Source: Actinokineospora terrae (GTDB lineage Bacteria > Actinomycetota > Actinomycetes > Mycobacteriales > Pseudonocardiaceae). Taken from it: a stretch of DNA of 64,000 bases. The stretch lies in assembly GCF_900111175.1 (NCBI RefSeq), contig NZ_FOGI01000012.1, forward strand, positions 124,001-188,000, read 5' to 3'. Under the pieces are notes generated by a model, which was not told the DNA's origin, did not search any database, and saw nothing but the letters and a program-made list of their open reading frames with translations. The translations under genes and the position numbers were made by a program. Shown here one piece after another: positions 46,201 to 53,628 of this stretch. Every line of letters begins with the position of its first letter. The first letter of the stretch is position 1.

Positions 46201-48414
46201 GTACCCCGGCTCATCGTGCAGGGCCGCTCGGAAGGTCCGGACGCAGCGGTCGCGGTGTTCGCCGATCTCAACCAGGCCGGATGCCAGCTCGACGGTGTCC
46301 CAAACGGACATGAGTTCGTCGTCCAGCAGGCTTGCCAGTACCTCGACCGCGTGCGTGCGTCCGGCCGGATTGAGGCTCGCCAAGAGGACAGCCGCCGTGC
46401 GCAGGGAGTGGGCTGGGGTACCGCGGTCGGCCAAGACGGTGCGCAAGCCACGTTCGGAGGCAGCCCATTCGGCACTCCCGCACTGGGACAGGGCTTCCGC
46501 CGCGGCAAGGCGGTGCAGAACCGGGACCGAAGTGTCGTCGACGTCGGCGCGCAGCCGGGTGAGCGCTTCGGGGGCGTGCTTGCCACGCAACCGGCTGGCA
46601 AGAGCCGCCGCCGCTTCGACGCGGGACTGCCAAGGGGCACGCGCGTCGCGCATCAGCTCGGCCAGCCAATCGGCCAGACCCGGGTGGTGCGCGGCGCGAC
46701 TGGCCCTGGCGAGGATCAGCTGGCCCGGGTACTGGGTGGTCTTGGCCCAGCCGCGCACCTTGTCCAGGAACGCGCTGACCACCACCGCGCCCGCGGGCAC
46801 GTGCAGGGCCAGCAGGCGGGCCGCGAGCAGGTGCTGGTCCGCGCCGCCCGCGTGCAGGTGGGCGAGCAACTGGTCCGCCTCGGCGGGGCGGAGCCTGGTG
46901 TAGTGCAGCAGGACATCGCGAGCACGGCGGCCTCTGTCGAAGTCCTTGGCGCTGTGCAGCAGGGCGGTGAACCCAAGGTGGTCGGGGTCGAACGCGGTGG
47001 GCAGCAGGCGTGCCTGAGCGGTGGCGGCGAGATGCTCGGCAAAGCTGTGGTGCAGGAACCGCAGATCGTCGGCGCGACGAGTGAGCGGGCCGGTGGCCAT
47101 GAGATCAGCGATCACATCCGTCAGCCACTGGTCGGTGTGGTCGGGCACGTGCTCACGCACCCAGGCACGGACGGCGTCGAGCAGTGGTGTGTCGGTTTCC
47201 ACGCGTGCCAGGCCGAGGTGTTCCAGCAAGGAGGTGCGGTAGGCGTCGAAGCGGCTGGCCTGCTCGCCGCGCAGGTACTTCAGGTAGGTCTCGTACAGCT
47301 CGTACCGGTTATCGGGCAGCGGTCGGTCGCCGCGCTGCTCGAAGATGATCGCGGCGATGGTGGCCAGCAGCGGCACCCGGACCGATTCGTCCAGGTGGGC
47401 CTGTCGGATCTGGCCGAGGAAGCGGAGTGCGCGGTCGCGGTCGCCGAACCAGTGCTCGGCGAAGCGGGCCAACGCCTCGTCATCGAAGGGCTGCAACTCG
47501 TAGCGGGCGGCACGGGCTTGGTGCAGCGGGGCAAGCGCGGTGCCCTCGATCGGGCGGGTGGTGAGCACGACTCGGAGCACCTGGCTGCCCGCGGCCCACC
47601 CGGCCAACACCGAGACCAACTGGTCGCGTTCACCGGTGTCGGCGACCTCGTCGAGCCCGTCGACCAAGAGCAGCCAACGACATCCAGCGACACGAGAGGT
47701 CAACCGCTCGGGTGACACCGGCCTGCCCAGCAGGGCGCCGTAGTCGGCGTGCGCGCTGTCCGCGAGTGCCTGGGGGAACGGCGTATCCAGCCTGCGGGCC
47801 AGTTCACGCGCGGTCAACCGCAGCGGCACCACCGGCTCGGCCAGCGGCGGTTCCGCGCCAGGCTCGCCCAGCCACACGGCTGAGATGTCGGCCGCCAGCC
47901 GCAGGGACATGGTCGATTTGCCCTGACCGGGCCCGCCCACCACCAGCAGGTGCGTGTCCGCGTCCAGTGCCACCCGCATCGCCCGGCTCGGTGGCCGTAC
48001 CACCGCCCGCACCACCGGCTGGACGACCTCGTACCGCGCCGGCTCACCGTCCGGGGACGACACCGGGTGGACCGGCTCGTGCCGCACCTCGTCGAGGCCG
48101 GCGCCACCGTCACCAATCCCGAGGTCTTGGCGCACGTACACGGTGGCCAGTGAGGGCTTGCGCGACCCGGGCAATCGGTACGGCAAGTCCTGCGCACCCC
48201 GGTACTGCGCCAGCAACAGTGACCGCACCTCAGCCGGGAGCTGAGGCAACTGCTTCCAGTCCTGGGTCACGACTTCCGACTCGACCGCCAGCGGCGCAGC
48301 CGCCATGACGAGATTGCCGTGCACGGTCAACGCACCGGTCTGGATCAGCGAGCCGCCGACCGCACTGGCCGCATTCCTTACCCCGCCCCCCGACCGCTCG
48401 CCTGACGCAGACAC
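43210..48414 (-). CDS. Giant NACHT-type STAND ATPase with HEAT-like repeats
   Basis: 1734 residues from GTG 48414 (GGGGG four bases upstream; ATG 48480 adds 22). Residues 14-37 (NAASAVGGSLIQTGALTVHG) are an RHIM-like motif. The NACHT ATPase has Walker A GGPGQGKST (about 160-168), Walker B LLLVDGLDEVAD, and the sensor LTTRP. About 1,100 C-terminal residues are helical HEAT/armadillo-like repeats (recurrent AAEALSQCGSAEWA, AAAALASRLRG patterns), the probable ligand sensor. Actinobacterial NACHT proteins act in anti-phage and conflict systems. The stretch coding the middle repeats (about 44.5-45.9 kb) is visibly less GC-rich than its surroundings, suggesting transfer or relaxed codon use. Confidence 0.85.
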   Translation of the reverse strand: MSASGERSGGGVRNAASAVGGSLIQTGALTVHGNLVMAAAPLAVESEVVTQDWKQLPQLPAEVRSLLLAQYRGAQDLPYRLPGSRKPSLATVYVRQDLGIGDGGAGLDEVRHEPVHPVSSPDGEPARYEVVQPVVRAVVRPPSRAMRVALDADTHLLVVGGPGQGKSTMSLRLAADISAVWLGEPGAEPPLAEPVVPLRLTARELARRLDTPFPQALADSAHADYGALLGRPVSPERLTSRVAGCRWLLLVDGLDEVADTGERDQLVSVLAGWAAGSQVLRVVLTTRPIEGTALAPLHQARAARYELQPFDDEALARFAEHWFGDRDRALRFLGQIRQAHLDESVRVPLLATIAAIIFEQRGDRPLPDNRYELYETYLKYLRGEQASRFDAYRTSLLEHLGLARVETDTPLLDAVRAWVREHVPDHTDQWLTDVIADLMATGPLTRRADDLRFLHHSFAEHLAATAQARLLPTAFDPDHLGFTALLHSAKDFDRGRRARDVLLHYTRLRPAEADQLLAHLHAGGADQHLLAARLLALHVPAGAVVVSAFLDKVRGWAKTTQYPGQLILARASRAAHHPGLADWLAELMRDARAPWQSRVEAAAALASRLRGKHAPEALTRLRADVDDTSVPVLHRLAAAEALSQCGSAEWAASERGLRTVLADRGTPAHSLRTAAVLLASLNPAGRTHAVEVLASLLDDELMSVWDTVELASGLVEIGEHRDRCVRTFRAALHDEPGYPALEDAASGLASLGHTEAVETVDVLHTMLANRRLSWSNRRDAAKALARLSPQSRAAVDAHLLRMAQEPGVEAFELARTVQLLAELNPRHRTRAAELLRTALADRALTDNPRYWLAKSLAELSHEFRAEAAEHLRRAAAGSERKQALAELGTFGDPYRAEAVDGLLADLRDESALDDMRCNAAEALLQLGPEFHDEVRRIASTLAERCDASVGVRVQIILFRLGADSDDCGRGVAAHLRLSGHLHGAADAPYGLLPVGLLTEATVGMLEACLSSPDVFSHVHRFALTNLARLVPKYKRRAVEHVIALLRSREIPADYISAWRSGLMDSREPRRLFSEALLGESSRPDRTTSERQQILSSLSSLLPASELPKTALLDLVADQSADAMIRGRAAALLARVDPDRIAAMAEVAFGLASTRWTTQWIEELATLGVNCGPRLAALMLDRSNRQEVRSEAASMVIEFGSEANDAIEELRELAADRFVDFSYRSDLMLKLASRCEDTIAESVSYHLAVLADASNASAHRVEAARNLARLDPERRHDALLFLQRIATSVAHGPAERINAIYELYVLGCREFPFVRSATLAVANDPALDARALGWIMSSLPPDARLDLERARLEDCALPLAIRLPTRDAWRYRPLAAEVEAVIRDVLGAPESSTADRIAAAVALASRFPQHTEEAAGLLGELGAPVQQARLGQKWWKEITTHAHEVVANTEQPWRERARAAGMVIDLLDSPPSEVSDYLWSLVQDTRIGHIARLSMANTLCRSGGVDQLRILRDDPRTPVAARWKAAAELVDYAVDDRAAGARVLKAIATDRDQRAALRWRAARDLMDFGERGREWAAPALREITDDHTLPVLSRVAAAHTLALHRPDLRGPMHRLLRDLAEHPEPVVCFKALNAIGGFAASEAARGLRLMAENSSLSPTIRLHCAEAMAALHRHYRTPAAQVARELAFTGDLPTHIRIRAARDLARWTPLCRPEARALLRDLRDHSRNTARTSAS

Positions 48415-49098
48415 GGCACCCCCGTACTGGTATCCCGGCCGGTCACCCGACTCCGCTGATGGTGGACGCGGCCTGAGCATACTGCGATCGGAGTATGCGG
48501 CAGGAGGGGATACGAAGTGGACAAATACTGGACAGAACCAGTCAGAATCCTGTTGTCAAGCCGATAGGTGGTCGCTATCGCCGAAAAGGCCGCCCTGGGT
48601 TCCTCGATCGTTCAGCGGTGTCAGCGGATGTTGCTACTGCCCGAACGGGTCGAGGCCGGAAAGGTCAGCGCTGGCGAGTTCGGTGTCGGCCAGGGTGCGG
48701 CGGATGGGTTCGGGTCTGGGCTTGACCTTGGGCCGAGCACTTGGAGCTCGACAACTGGCCACCGCGCGCGAGTGGTCCAGGACTGGCCTCGACACGCGGA
48801 GCACCGGGCCAAGTCAACGGGGCCGCCCCAGTGCTTGACCACGCCTTGCCTGCTTGACGAGTTCACGACGGAGTAGGAAGGTGCCTGTACGCAGCAGAGT
48901 TCGGCTCTTCGAGGACATCAGGTGCGATGAAGTGCTGGCTCGGCGCGGAGTTCTGGGCACCGCTGGCAGAACCGGCTCCCGGTGACGGACATCGCCAGTG
49001 CCGCCGCGCTCGCCAACTCGTCGCCAACCGGACCGACTACCATCTCAATTCCCGCGCGACACAAGCGCTGCGCGCAAACGACTTCGCTCAGCGGCGGG
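48415..49098. other. Gene-free stretch between NACHT and protease genes
   Basis: 684 bp. No intact gene. On the minus strand a short coding-like tail (about 48637-48735, ending ASADLSGLDPFGQ and a stop) could be the 3' remnant of a lost gene. The rest shows no family similarity, hairpin or repeat that I can see. Confidence 0.45.
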
Positions 49099-49728
49099 TC
49101 ACCACTCGACGTTGGCGAAGGGGGTGAACCAGCCGACTCGTTTGCCGTCGATGATGGCGAAGCCGCCGTGGAGGCCGTAGCAGGGGGTGCCGTCCTGGAG
49201 GGAGGCGAGGACCGGGGCGCCGCTGTCGCCGATTGTGGTGGGGTGGGTGTAGTCGACCACGACGACGTTGCGGGCCAGTTCGCCGGTGGTGCCGTCGCGG
49301 ACGTCGGCGTTCTTGTGCAGGACCTTGCCGGGGACCGCGCCGCTGGTCGCGCCCTGGAGCACGACGTTCGCGCCGATGTCGGGCAGGCCGGGCTTGTCGA
49401 ACTTCACCGTGATGGTGGCGTTGTCGTCGACCCACACCCCGCCCACCTTGGCCGGGACCCCGACCGACCCGCTGACCACCGCCAGGTCCGCGCCGTCGGC
49501 GAGCAGGTTGGTCTCCACGATGCCCGCGATGAGCGCCAGCTCCGGCTGCCCGACGATGTCGCCCGGGTTGCCGACCGCGTGCCCGGCGGTCACGAACCGG
49601 AACAGCGGCCCGTCGGCGCCGATCACCAGCCCCAACGTCGCCCCCGCGAGCCGGTCGGTCCCCCGCCTGCCCTCGACGCGGATCCCGCCGACCAACGGCC
49701 GGATCTGCCTGTTCCCCGCTGCGGGCAT
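49099..49728 (-). CDS. Cytoplasmic trypsin-like serine protease
   Basis: 209 residues without signal peptide. The chymotrypsin-fold triad is visible: His in VTAGHAVG, Asp in GADLAVVSG and Ser in IGDSGAPV. Intracellular trypsin-like proteins of this size are frequent effectors in actinobacterial conflict systems. GGGAGG lies six bases before the ATG. It is upstream of the NACHT gene on the same strand, separated by 684 bp, and may be its effector, although direct cotranscription is doubtful at that distance. A housekeeping protease is the alternative. Confidence 0.78.
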   Translation of the reverse strand: MPAAGNRQIRPLVGGIRVEGRRGTDRLAGATLGLVIGADGPLFRFVTAGHAVGNPGDIVGQPELALIAGIVETNLLADGADLAVVSGSVGVPAKVGGVWVDDNATITVKFDKPGLPDIGANVVLQGATSGAVPGKVLHKNADVRDGTTGELARNVVVVDYTHPTTIGDSGAPVLASLQDGTPCYGLHGGFAIIDGKRVGWFTPFANVEW

Positions 49729-49870
49729 CTGCTGCCTCCCAAGACCACGACCTCACCGACCCCGGATAGCTACCACCCGCCGCCGCGGCCCACCAGGCAC
49801 ACCGCCAAGACACGCGACAATTCGACTGGTTCGCCCCGGCCCCGTAATGCTCGCCCCGGCCCGCGAGGGG

Positions 49871-50812
49871 CTACGCAGAATCCAGCCAGGCCAGAATCAT
49901 CCGGTTGACCTCGTCCGGCTTCTCTTGCTGGATCCAGTGACCGCAATCCAAGCCGGCCACCTCCACATTGGGCACGAACTCCGCCAGGTTCGCAGACCTC
50001 GCGATGGTGTCCCGGTCGCCGTAGACCATGAGTGCCTGCTGGTGGATGATGGGGTCAACGTCCGCCAGCAGGTGCCAGTTGCGGTCGAGGTTTCGGTACC
50101 AGTTCACACTGCCCGTGAACCCGGTCGACTCGAAGGCGGAGACGAAAACCGCCAGTTCGCTGTCGCTCATCAGGGGATCGCCGAGGGGTGTTCGCGCTCT
50201 GGCGAGGTCGATCAACGCCATGCCCGGCTGGGGTTCTCGGGGAGGCTCGTTCTTCCGGAAGAGGTTGCGGAGGAACTGGGGCGTGTTCTCCTCGAACACG
50301 GCGTCCGCGACACCGGGCTGCCGGTTGAAGTGGACGAAGTAGAAGTCGTCGCCGAGGACCTCTTCCATGAACTCGATCCAGGGCCTCTCGCCACGCTCGA
50401 TGTAGGGCAGGCTCAGGTTGACCACCTTGTTCACGCGGTGTGGATGCAGCAAGGTCAGCCCCCACACGACCATCGCGCCCCAATCGTGGCCGACGAAGGT
50501 GGCGTCCTCGTATCCGAAATGGTCGAGAAGCGCGACGAGATCGCCCGACAGGTGTGCGATGTCGTAGTCCGTGACCTCGGCCGGACGGGACGAGTTCCCG
50601 TAGCCCCGCTGGTTCGGGACGATGACGTGGTAGCCCGCCGCGGCGAGGGCGGGCATTTGGTGGCGCCAGGAAAACGCGTGCTCGGGCCAGCCGTGGCAGA
50701 GCACGATGGGCTTTCCCGCGTTGTGTTGGCCTGCTTCGAAGACTTCGAGCTCGACACCGTTGACGGAGATCAGGGTGGGCTCGGGGAAGTCGGTTGGATC
50801 GAACTTTGTCAT
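49871..50812 (-). CDS. Epoxide hydrolase-like alpha/beta hydrolase
   Basis: 313 residues. The oxyanion motif is HGWPEHAFSWRHQM, the nucleophile Asp lies in FVGHDWGAMV (Asp rather than Ser, as in epoxide hydrolases and haloalkane dehalogenases), the acid is probably in YGDRD, and the base His in CGHWIQQEKPDEV. YGNSSRP is also typical of epoxide hydrolases. AGGA precedes ATG 50812. It is divergent from a WYL regulator with a perfect palindrome between, so probably induced by a substrate sensed by that regulator. Confidence 0.88.
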   Translation of the reverse strand: MTKFDPTDFPEPTLISVNGVELEVFEAGQHNAGKPIVLCHGWPEHAFSWRHQMPALAAAGYHVIVPNQRGYGNSSRPAEVTDYDIAHLSGDLVALLDHFGYEDATFVGHDWGAMVVWGLTLLHPHRVNKVVNLSLPYIERGERPWIEFMEEVLGDDFYFVHFNRQPGVADAVFEENTPQFLRNLFRKNEPPREPQPGMALIDLARARTPLGDPLMSDSELAVFVSAFESTGFTGSVNWYRNLDRNWHLLADVDPIIHQQALMVYGDRDTIARSANLAEFVPNVEVAGLDCGHWIQQEKPDEVNRMILAWLDSA

Positions 50813-50831
50813 GTCGTCATCCTGACGGGCT

Positions 50832-50856
50832 AAACCGGTCACCTCATGACCGGTTT
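50832..50856. promoter_or_regulatory. Operator between epoxide hydrolase and WYL regulator
   Basis: AAACCGGTCA-CCTCA-TGACCGGTTT, a perfect 10-bp palindrome with a 5-nt spacer, 20 bp from each candidate start. Likely the regulator's binding site. Confidence 0.8.
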
Positions 50857-50875
50857 GTGTGACAGTGTTGCCACC

Positions 50876-51823
50876 GTGCGAACCGACCGGCTGGTGGCCA
50901 TCCTCCTGATGCTGCAACGGCGCGAGCAGACGACGGCGGCCGAGGTCGCCCGGGAGCTGGAGGTCTCCGAGCGCACCGCGCGCCGCGACCTCGACGCCCT
51001 GGCGATGGCCGGGGTGCCCGTGTACTCCACGCAGGGCCGGGGCGGCGGCTGGCGGCTCGTGGGCGGCGCCCGCACCGACCTGTCCGGGTTGACCGCGAGC
51101 GAGGCGCGCGCCCTGTTCCTGGTCGCCGGCCAGGCCTCGGCCGCGACACCCGCTGTGAAAGCCGCGCTGCGCAAGCTCGTCCAGGCCCTGCCGGAGCCTT
51201 TCCGGGTACAGGCCGAGGCGGCGGCATCGTCCCTGGTCACGGACCCGCAACGCTGGGGGTCGAGCCCGGTCGAGCCCCGACCGCCCCGCTTCCTCGACGA
51301 ACTCCAGGACGCCGTGATCCGCGGCGTCCAAGTGGGACTCGGCTACCTCGACCGCGAAGGCGCCGTCACCGAGCGAACCGTCCACCCGCTGGGCATCGTC
51401 GCCAAAGGACCGTCGTGGTACCTCGTCGCCAACACCGACGCGGGCAGACGCACCTTCCGCATCGACCGCGTAACCTCCACCACCCCGACCGAAGACCCGG
51501 TAACCCGCCCCGCCGACTTCGACCTTGCCACAAGCTGGCGCGAAATCGCCGACGAGGTCGACCGCAAACGAACCCCCCTGGAAATCCAGGCGGTATGCAC
51601 GCCCCCCGGAATAAGCATACTCCGAATAGCCTTCGGCAACCGCCTGGAGGTGGGAGGCCCCACAACCGACGGCCGCATCGAGGTCGTCATCCGCGGCCAC
51701 AACGAATACATACTCGCAGGCGAACTAGCCGGCCTCGTCGAATGGACCGAGGTGACGAGCCCACCAGCCGTGAGAGACCGCCTAGCCTCAATCGGCAACG
51801 CCCTCGTCAAGCTATACAACTAA
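50876..51823 (+). CDS. YafY-type regulator (HTH plus WYL domain)
   Basis: 315 residues from GTG 50876. N-terminal winged HTH (RTDRLVAILLMLQRREQTTAAEVARELEVSERTARRDLDAL spans about residues 2-42) and a C-terminal WYL domain (about 135-215; GPSWYLVANTDAGRRTFRIDRV). WYL domains bind small ligands or nucleic acid. An ATG at 50846 in frame overlaps the palindromic operator, so I prefer the GTG; there is no clear Shine-Dalgarno, and a leaderless message is possible. The last 200 bp are less GC-rich than neighbours. Probably controls the divergent epoxide hydrolase. Confidence 0.88.
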   Translation: MRTDRLVAILLMLQRREQTTAAEVARELEVSERTARRDLDALAMAGVPVYSTQGRGGGWRLVGGARTDLSGLTASEARALFLVAGQASAATPAVKAALRKLVQALPEPFRVQAEAAASSLVTDPQRWGSSPVEPRPPRFLDELQDAVIRGVQVGLGYLDREGAVTERTVHPLGIVAKGPSWYLVANTDAGRRTFRIDRVTSTTPTEDPVTRPADFDLATSWREIADEVDRKRTPLEIQAVCTPPGISILRIAFGNRLEVGGPTTDGRIEVVIRGHNEYILAGELAGLVEWTEVTSPPAVRDRLASIGNALVKLYN

Positions 51824-51991
51824 AATCAGCCCACAGCGTAGAAGTGCACAGCCAGCCGTGTTGTGCGCACGTGACCACGAACGTGCTGGCCTCGACCGTG
51901 CTGTCACGACCGTCATCGCCTGGCCGCTGCACAGCAGGTCCAAAGCCGTCGCCGACCTCGTCCGCACCGCTAGCTTCCCAGCCTGAGTCGA

Positions 51992-53452
51992 TCAGTTCCC
52001 CGGGTGGAACACGCTGAGCTCGCCGTAGATCGACAGGGTGCGTGCCAGGTCGTTGGATTCGTGGCGCAGGACGGAGTCCAGGAACGCGAGCGTAGTGGCG
52101 GCGACGACGTGTGGGCTTTCGGTGCGGCCTAGTGAGCCGACGATCGAGGGTACTGGGGGCAGGTACAGGGGGCCGTCCATGAAGGTGAGGTGTGCGGCGC
52201 CGGGGATGGTGAGGCGGTAGTTCGTGGCGGTGCCGCGGGTGAGCACGTCGGTGAGCTGGGGCAGGTAGCGGGGGTCGGTGTCCGGGGTGATGGCCTGGGT
52301 GAGCGCGAGCGTCGGCTGGCTGAGGGCGGGTGACTGGGGGCCGCGGGGGTAGCCGTCCAGGTCGATGACGGCGTCGAACCGGTGGTCCTGCCTGGCCGCC
52401 AGCAGTGCGGCGGCGCCACCCATGGAGTGACCGGTCGCGGCGACCCGGGTGGTGTCGAGGCGCCCGGCCAACGGGTCGGTACCCCGGTCGAGGTCCTCCA
52501 GTCGGGTGAGCACGAGGCCGAGGTCGGCGGCCCGGATCGCCGTCCAGTCGTCGGCCAGCCGGTCGTCCCGGTCGCGGTCGCCGGTGGAGACGGTCGCGCT
52601 GGTGATCGTCCGGCCGTCGTCGAGGACCACCGCGGCGGAGTCGTACAGGTGGTCGAGCGCGGCGACCAGGTAGCCGTGGCTGGCGAGCTCCTCGGCCAAC
52701 GCGGTGTTCTGGGTGCGCACCCCGCTGGACCCCGGCGAGAACAGCACGACCGGGAACCGCCCGTCCGCCACCGGGGCGTCGGGAACCGCGTGGGTGCGGG
52801 CGCGCGGAACACCGTCGAACAGGAAGCCCGGCAGGCCCACGCCGCCCGCGAGTGCCTCGGCGACGGTGCGCGCCTCGTCCTCGGTGCGTCCGAGGTACTG
52901 GGCACGCGGTGCGTCCGCCGAAACGCTGCGCGCCGGGTACCAGAGCTGGACCACGACCGTGCGCCGGTCACCCGGATCGGTGGTGAAGGTCTCGGGGCGG
53001 TCCGGGTCGGTCCACTGCAGCACGCGAGTGCCGACCGCGTGGCCGCCCGTGGGCTCCGGGAGGACGGGGACGGGAAAGGCCCACGCCGCCACGGGGCCGG
53101 TGATGATCAGGCAGGCGCAGGCCACCGTGCCCGGCAACGCCAGCCACCAGCGCATCCGCCGGGCGCGGCCTCGCACCAGCGGGGATACGGCGAACGGCGC
53201 CGCGACGACCGCAGCCGCCAGCACCGGCAGGAGCTGCCAGCGGAGCCCTGTCACGCAGAGTGACAACACGGCCAGCAGGAACACCGCCCCAGCCGCGATG
53301 GTGACGCGTGGGCGGGCGGCGGCGGGCAGCCAACGCGCTACCACCAGCGCGAGGGCACTGAGCACCGTCAAGACTTCCAGTGGGGACAGGTTCAGTCCCG
53401 TGATGATGTCGGTCACCTGGCCATGTTCGGCGCCGGGCTCGTGCGCCCACAT
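51992..53452 (-). CDS. Membrane-anchored alpha/beta hydrolase (PAF-acetylhydrolase-like)
   Basis: 486 residues. Four hydrophobic helices occupy about residues 20-130, followed by an extracellular hydrolase domain. The nucleophile Ser is in ATGHSMGGAAAL, the acid probably in IDLDGYPRG, and the His in GAAHLTFMD. SPGSSGVRTQNTALAEELASHGY is typical of PAF-acetylhydrolase/chlorophyllase-like lipases. I chose ATG 53452 (GGGGGAG just upstream); the frame is open for 42 more codons. Substrate is probably a lipid ester. Divergent from the histidine kinase gene. Confidence 0.8.
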   Translation of the reverse strand: MWAHEPGAEHGQVTDIITGLNLSPLEVLTVLSALALVVARWLPAAARPRVTIAAGAVFLLAVLSLCVTGLRWQLLPVLAAAVVAAPFAVSPLVRGRARRMRWWLALPGTVACACLIITGPVAAWAFPVPVLPEPTGGHAVGTRVLQWTDPDRPETFTTDPGDRRTVVVQLWYPARSVSADAPRAQYLGRTEDEARTVAEALAGGVGLPGFLFDGVPRARTHAVPDAPVADGRFPVVLFSPGSSGVRTQNTALAEELASHGYLVAALDHLYDSAAVVLDDGRTITSATVSTGDRDRDDRLADDWTAIRAADLGLVLTRLEDLDRGTDPLAGRLDTTRVAATGHSMGGAAALLAARQDHRFDAVIDLDGYPRGPQSPALSQPTLALTQAITPDTDPRYLPQLTDVLTRGTATNYRLTIPGAAHLTFMDGPLYLPPVPSIVGSLGRTESPHVVAATTLAFLDSVLRHESNDLARTLSIYGELSVFHPGN

Positions 53453-53628
53453 CGCTCCCCCGACGCGACCTCGTGCCGTCTCCAGTGGCAATCGAGCATC
53501 CCGGATCAGCGGCCGGATTGCGACCACGGGAGGTATCAGGACTCCTACCGTGGTCGCAGACCGGCCCGCCGTCGTCATACGGCGGGCTCATGTGCGCGGC
53601 CGGGCCGTCGACCTACCATCGCGGTGTG

